NCBI RefSeq assembly: GCF_014843845.1
Contig: NZ_JHQS01000035.1
Coordinates: 1-37,385 of the forward strand
DNA from: Mesorhizobium amorphae
Lineage (GTDB): Bacteria > Pseudomonadota > Alphaproteobacteria > Rhizobiales > Rhizobiaceae
Reading direction: 5' to 3'
DNA length: 37,385 bases
Position numbers and translations under genes: made by a program. This document shows positions 34,742-37,385 of the stretch, in pieces. The notes under the pieces are model-generated. The model searched no databases. It saw only the letters and a list, made by a program, of their open reading frames with translations, and was not told the origin of the DNA. Numbering within the stretch: position 1 is the stretch's first letter; each line of letters begins with the position of its first letter.

Positions 34742-34763
34742 ATATCTATGTATATATAGATAT
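34742..34763. repeat. AT inverted repeat upstream of the giant gene
   Basis: ATATCTAT (34742-34749) and ATAGATAT (34756-34763) are exact reverse complements around a six-base GTATAT spacer. In such AT-rich DNA this could arise by chance, but the position about 140 bases upstream of the giant gene start makes an operator or silencer nucleation site conceivable. Confidence 0.35.
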
Positions 34764-34938
34764 ATTATGTTATGATGCATGAATGTTGGTTACGTGTTAC
34801 GCGAATTGTGTTTAGTAAATCTGCATAATATCTCGTATTAAAAATTTTTGTGTATAATTTAAGCTGGTATTTCGAAAATAAAGCATGATTCTAGAAGCAT
34901 TAACAGACCCGGCCTTGGGATTTCAGTACGCGCTTCCG

Positions 34939-35148
34939 TTACGGCAGCCAAGAAATCTGAAGAAGGAACTCGGCCATTCGCCGAAGGTGAGATTGGTGGT
35001 AGTGATGTTCGAGGTGCACTCGTAAAGCTTCGAGAGCATGTGTATCGACCGGCCTGCCGATCGCGCTCGACAGCACCGAGAATTTTTTGGCGTCGAGCGA
35101 AACATGCACGTCTTCGACCCCCGAAGACGGAAATGCAGTGGAAGCCAT
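34939..35148 (-). CDS. Possible small protein gene (69 residues), unknown function
   Basis: A frame from ATG at 35148 to TAA encodes MASTAFPSSGVEDVHVSLDA and ends HLRRMAEFLLQISWLP. It is His-rich in the middle (EHHYHQSH) and amphipathic at the end. The base composition rises from the AT-rich leader to ordinary GC-rich coding style right at its stop codon, and its codons resemble those of the real genes. The ribosome site is weak. It may be a small regulator or chaperone, or the remnant of a larger gene. It runs in the same direction as the giant gene and is the first frame inside the right repeat. Confidence 0.35.
   Translation of the reverse strand: MASTAFPSSGVEDVHVSLDAKKFSVLSSAIGRPVDTHALEALRVHLEHHYHQSHLRRMAEFLLQISWLP
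35109..35129. repeat. Perfect 8-bp hairpin inside the small reading frame
   Basis: CGTCTTCG (35109-35116) and CGAAGACG (35122-35129) pair perfectly around ACCCC. No T run follows on either strand, so it is unlikely to be a terminator. It falls within codons 7-13 of the possible small gene and could affect its translation. Confidence 0.45.
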
Positions 35149-35282
35149 CAAAGCGTTACAGCTGTCGATCGGCCGACCAACCCGACGTACAGCAGAAACT
35201 CCTCATCTTTGAGCGCAGACTTTCTGCGTTCTGCTTCCAAATGGCCCCAAATCAACCAAATGGCGAGCGACTACCGGAAGAA

Positions 35283-35449
35283 GGGGGTTCGAGTCCAAAA
35301 CAGCGACGTGAATAGAGTTATGAAATACAACAAAATCAATAAGTTAAAGCAATGGTGGGCCCGGAGGACGTATCAGAATCCTTGATTTTATTGACTTTTT
35401 CGTGGGACAAAATCAGAAATCTTCCCGTATCGTTCCGCATGGTCCCGTG
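35283..35449. repeat. Right copy of imperfect 167-bp direct repeat with tRNA-like fragments
   Basis: This is the counterpart of 344-510 and lies in the same orientation: the identical 15-mer GGGGGTTCGAGTCCA at 35283-35297 and, at the same 70-base offset, the 97-bp better conserved part at 35353-35449. On the minus strand that part ends in CCTCCGGGCCCACCA, which looks like the 3' acceptor end of a tRNA including CCA, but no cloverleaf can be formed around it. In that strand both copies also stay open in one frame (reading LIL-A/S-HEK-I/V-NKI), though the mismatches are not concentrated at third positions, so coding is not supported. Confidence 0.75.
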
Positions 35450-35519
35450 ACGCCACACCGACTGAACCTCGTTTGCGAACATTCGGAGCCATGCTCCAGA
35501 ACGGCGGCAATGGGACCGG

Positions 35520-35690
35520 TTGCTGACTGTCCGCTTCACGGCAAATGATCCCGAAAAGCTGACCTTGGTTCAGGTGGCAAGCATTCTATCGGATGGCGAT
35601 CCGTTGTCCGGCTGCGCCGAGGCCTCCAGACTGATTCTCAGCCAACACCGCGCGCTGCAGCGTGCTTATCCCGCTACCCTGCCAGGGTAG
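35520..35690 (+). pseudogene. Possible coding remnant or very short gene
   Basis: From TTG at 35520 a frame runs to TAG at 35688-35690, giving 56 residues such as TVRFTANDPEKLTLVQVASI and ending in QRAYPATLPG. It reads like natural protein sequence, and the frame stays open back to a TGA at 35463-35465 without an ATG. There is no clear ribosome site. It could be the tail of a gene broken near the right repeat, or chance. The family is not recognised. Confidence 0.22.
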
Positions 35691-35691
35691 C
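35673..35691. promoter_or_regulatory. Perfect 19-bp dyad upstream of the ABC operon
   Basis: GCTACCCTG (35673-35681) and CAGGGTAGC (35683-35691) are exact reverse complements around a single C. The site is 138 bases upstream of the ABC ATPase start. With only one central base it cannot form a good hairpin, so a protein-binding operator is more likely than a terminator. It overlaps the stop of the doubtful frame at 35520-35690. Confidence 0.45.
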
Positions 35692-35828
35692 CGAGCCCGG
35701 ATGATCGGCGTGCACGGGGTCCGATTACCGTTAGTTAACCAATGGGACACGGCGTCTCACGCACGGGTGCGGCCTTCACCCCTGGGAAACCGTTGCCGGG
35801 CTACCAACTCCATCCATTGGAGACTGCC

Positions 35829-36581
35829 ATGGCCGATGAGACGACCACTGCGAACGCGCTCGAAATTCGTGGGCTCTACAAAAGCTTCGACAAGCCTGCG
35901 GTGGCTGGCCTCGACCTGACCGTCAGGGCGGGCGAGTTTTACAGCCTTCTTGGCCCAAATGGCGCCGGAAAGACAACGACGCTGCGCATGGTCGCGGGGC
36001 TGCTGCTACCGGATGCGGGAACGATCACCATTGCAGGTCGCGACGCGCTCCGAAGCCCGGTCGAAGCCAAGCGCATCGTTGCCTGGATATCGGACGAACC
36101 GATGATCTACGACAAGCTCACGCCATTCGAATATCTCGAATTCGTCGCCGGTCTGTGGAGCGTCAAGGCAAGCACGGCACAGGAACGGGCAAGGCAGCTG
36201 TTCGATCTGCTGGACCTTACGCCGCATGCACACACGCATTGCAGCGGCTTTTCGAAGGGCATGCGACAGAAGGTGGCGTTGGCCGGAGCGTTGGTCCATG
36301 ACCCGGAAATCATCATCCTTGACGAGCCGCTGACCGGCCTTGATGCCGGCTCGGCGCGTCAGGTCAAGCGGGTATTGCGCGAACGCGTCGATGCCGGCGC
36401 AACGGTCATAATGACGACGCACATTCTGGAGGTGGCCGAGCGCATGGCTGAACGCATCGGAGTCATTGCCAAGGGTAGGCTGATCGCTGAGGGCACTTTC
36501 GAGCAACTGCGGCGGCAGGCCGGCCATGGCGCCGGAACCCTCGAAGATACCTTCCTGGCTCTGGTAGCCGAAGCGGCATGA
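35829..36581 (+). CDS. ABC transporter ATP-binding protein, EcsA-like / ABC-2 exporter type
   Basis: The 250-residue product has Walker A GPNGAGKT, signature FSKGMRQKVALA (SKGMR in place of SGGQ, common in this subfamily), Walker B IIILDEP with D-loop GLDAGSA, and H-loop MTTHILE. Where many ABC ATPases have a Q-loop glutamine it reads WISDEPMIYDKLTPFEYLEF, the form seen in EcsA-type and related ABC-2 exporter subunits. The ATG at 35829 is chosen over an upstream in-frame ATG at 35742 because GGAG (35819-35822) stands six bases before it and homology starts at once (ALEIRGLYKSFDKPAVAGLDL). Its stop overlaps the permease start in ATGA, so the two are translationally coupled. It is oppositely oriented to the giant module and outside the repeats, so it is probably chromosomal background rather than part of the system. 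Confidence 0.93.
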   Translation: MADETTTANALEIRGLYKSFDKPAVAGLDLTVRAGEFYSLLGPNGAGKTTTLRMVAGLLLPDAGTITIAGRDALRSPVEAKRIVAWISDEPMIYDKLTPFEYLEFVAGLWSVKASTAQERARQLFDLLDLTPHAHTHCSGFSKGMRQKVALAGALVHDPEIIILDEPLTGLDAGSARQVKRVLRERVDAGATVIMTTHILEVAERMAERIGVIAKGRLIAEGTFEQLRRQAGHGAGTLEDTFLALVAEAA

Positions 36582-37385
36582 GCGCCCATCCCGCAACGAT
36601 CGGTTGGCTAGCGGCACATGAATTGCGCCTCTCCTGGCGCGACTGGTTTTATCTCTTCACTGCGGGCAAGAAGGGGCGTTCGCGCAGGATAGGCATATTC
36701 TTGATAGTCGGCGTGCTACTCGCGCATGCCTTCGCGCTGTTTGTGATTCGACGTTTCACCGCCGCCGATTTTCCCGTTTCGCGCGCCAACTATCTGCTGC
36801 TGACCAGCGGTGTGCTGCTCTATTTCTTCCTGATGACCTCGCAGGCGATGGAGGCGGCGACCCGTGTGCTGTATGCCCGCGCCGATCTGGAATTGCTGCA
36901 TTCATCCCCGGTTGCGCTGCGGCGGGTCTTTGTCGTGCGCCTGACGATGATCGCGATTTCGATCGGCACCATGGCGATGCTGATCGCATCGCCCTTCATC
37001 AACGTCTTAGCTTGGCGCGAGGGAGCTCAATGGCTGGCCGCCTATGGCGTGGTGTTCTCGACGGGGTGCGTTGCAGCTGCCCTGGCCATCACGCTAACCG
37101 CGTTTTTGTTCAACGTCGTAGGCCCGCGGCGCACGCGCTTTGCCGCCCAGTTTGTGGCCGCAGTCGTCGGCGCGCTGTTTGTCATCTCTCTGCAGGTCAT
37201 CGCTATCTTCACGACCGACACGCTCTCGCATTTGGCGGTCCTGCGGGACGAGTGGGTAATCGCGCTTTCACCGCCCGAGGACAGCTTAATGTGGTGGCCG
37301 GCGCGAGCCGCGCTTGGCGACGGCGTGAGGCTGGCCTGGGTGCTTGGCTGTGCGGTGGCGTTGGCCGCCGCCGCCATTGCAATTT
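36578..37385 (+). CDS. ABC transporter permease, partial (cut by window end)
   Basis: The frame starts with the ATG of an ATGA overlap at 36578 and is open for 269 codons to the end of the window without a stop. It begins MSAHPATIGWLAAHELRLSW, followed by basic residues (GKKGRSRR). Membrane segments are visible at about 47-60 (IGIFLIVGVLLAHAFALFVI), 80-95, 130-150, 160-185 and 195-215. A cytoplasmic-looking LYARADLELLHSSPV motif stands near residue 105; that motif is typical of large ABC exporter permeases partnered with EcsA-like ATPases. The C-terminal part is missing. The substrate is unknown. Confidence 0.85.
   Translation, partial: MSAHPATIGWLAAHELRLSWRDWFYLFTAGKKGRSRRIGIFLIVGVLLAHAFALFVIRRFTAADFPVSRANYLLLTSGVLLYFFLMTSQAMEAATRVLYARADLELLHSSPVALRRVFVVRLTMIAISIGTMAMLIASPFINVLAWREGAQWLAAYGVVFSTGCVAAALAITLTAFLFNVVGPRRTRFAAQFVAAVVGALFVISLQVIAIFTTDTLSHLAVLRDEWVIALSPPEDSLMWWPARAALGDGVRLAWVLGCAVALAAAAIAI

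Larger units (their letters stand above)
34606..34920 (-). promoter_or_regulatory. AT-rich control region of the giant gene
   Basis: The sequence changes abruptly from GC-rich coding DNA to strongly AT-rich DNA, most extreme at about 34710-34890. It contains a G7 ribosome site (34610-34616 on the plus strand as C7), a 9-bp direct repeat and an inverted repeat. A weak promoter-like pair (TTGTCA, 15 bases, TATAGA) can be read on the minus strand near 34710-34735, but its spacing is poor. The composition would suit a xenogeneic silencer of MucR/Ros or H-NS type. No gene is seen here. Confidence 0.5.
35450..35828. other. Region between right repeat and ABC operon
   Basis: It holds a possible coding remnant (35520-35690), a perfect 19-bp dyad (35673-35691) and the presumed promoter of the ABC operon, which I cannot pinpoint. 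No RNA gene is seen. Confidence 0.5.

Noticed and set aside
35829..37385. ABC ATPase and permease as the missing type I exporter of the giant protein
   Set aside because: They are oppositely oriented and outside the repeats, and the ATPase is a stand-alone EcsA-like subunit with a separate permease, not an HlyB-type fused exporter.

Overview
The window is GC-rich with long uninterrupted genes, and its codon use and gene families (SapC-like protein, MFP/HlyD adaptors, EcsA-like ABC transporter) fit an alphaproteobacterium, most likely of the Hyphomicrobiales (rhizobial) type. That assignment is inference; no rRNA or complete tRNA is present to settle it. About 34 kb of the window is one minus-strand module built around a single giant gene.

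Layout: bases 1-95 may hold the last codons of a plus-strand gene. Bases 344-510 are the left copy of an imperfect direct repeat, and bases 35283-35449 are the right copy. Between the copies, all on the minus strand and read from right to left, lie a possible 69-codon gene (34939-35148), an AT-rich control region (34606-34920), a giant 8,639-residue LEPR-XLL/RTX adhesin-like protein (8686-34605), a GAF-GAF-TM-HlyD fusion (6749-8620), a PqqD-like/M50 metalloprotease/HlyD fusion (4599-6746), a 192-bp control region with a perfect inverted repeat, a SapC-family protein (3558-4406), a shortened SecA-like ATPase (1523-3511) and a short periplasmic HlyD-like adaptor (671-1474). Right of the second repeat are a doubtful short reading frame and a separate plus-strand ABC exporter operon (ATPase 35829-36581, permease from 36578, cut by the window end).

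How the parts may work together (inference): the giant protein has a LEPR-XLL-type motif near its N-terminus but no visible Sec signal peptide. It carries calcium-binding RTX, Calx-beta-like and dockerin-like segments, a long beta-solenoid, and a C-terminal HExxHxxGxxH zinc-protease-like domain. Its neighbours supply a SecA-family motor, a polytopic membrane metalloprotease carrying an adaptor arm, a cytoplasmic sensor fused to a second adaptor arm, and a third soluble periplasmic adaptor. No type I ABC ATPase, two-partner TpsB or TolC-like protein accompanies them in this window. The set therefore reads as a candidate dedicated export and display system that combines SecA-, M50- and HlyD-type parts in an arrangement I cannot match to a described secretion type. 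The flanking repeats, which contain tRNA-like fragments, suggest the module may have arrived as a unit.
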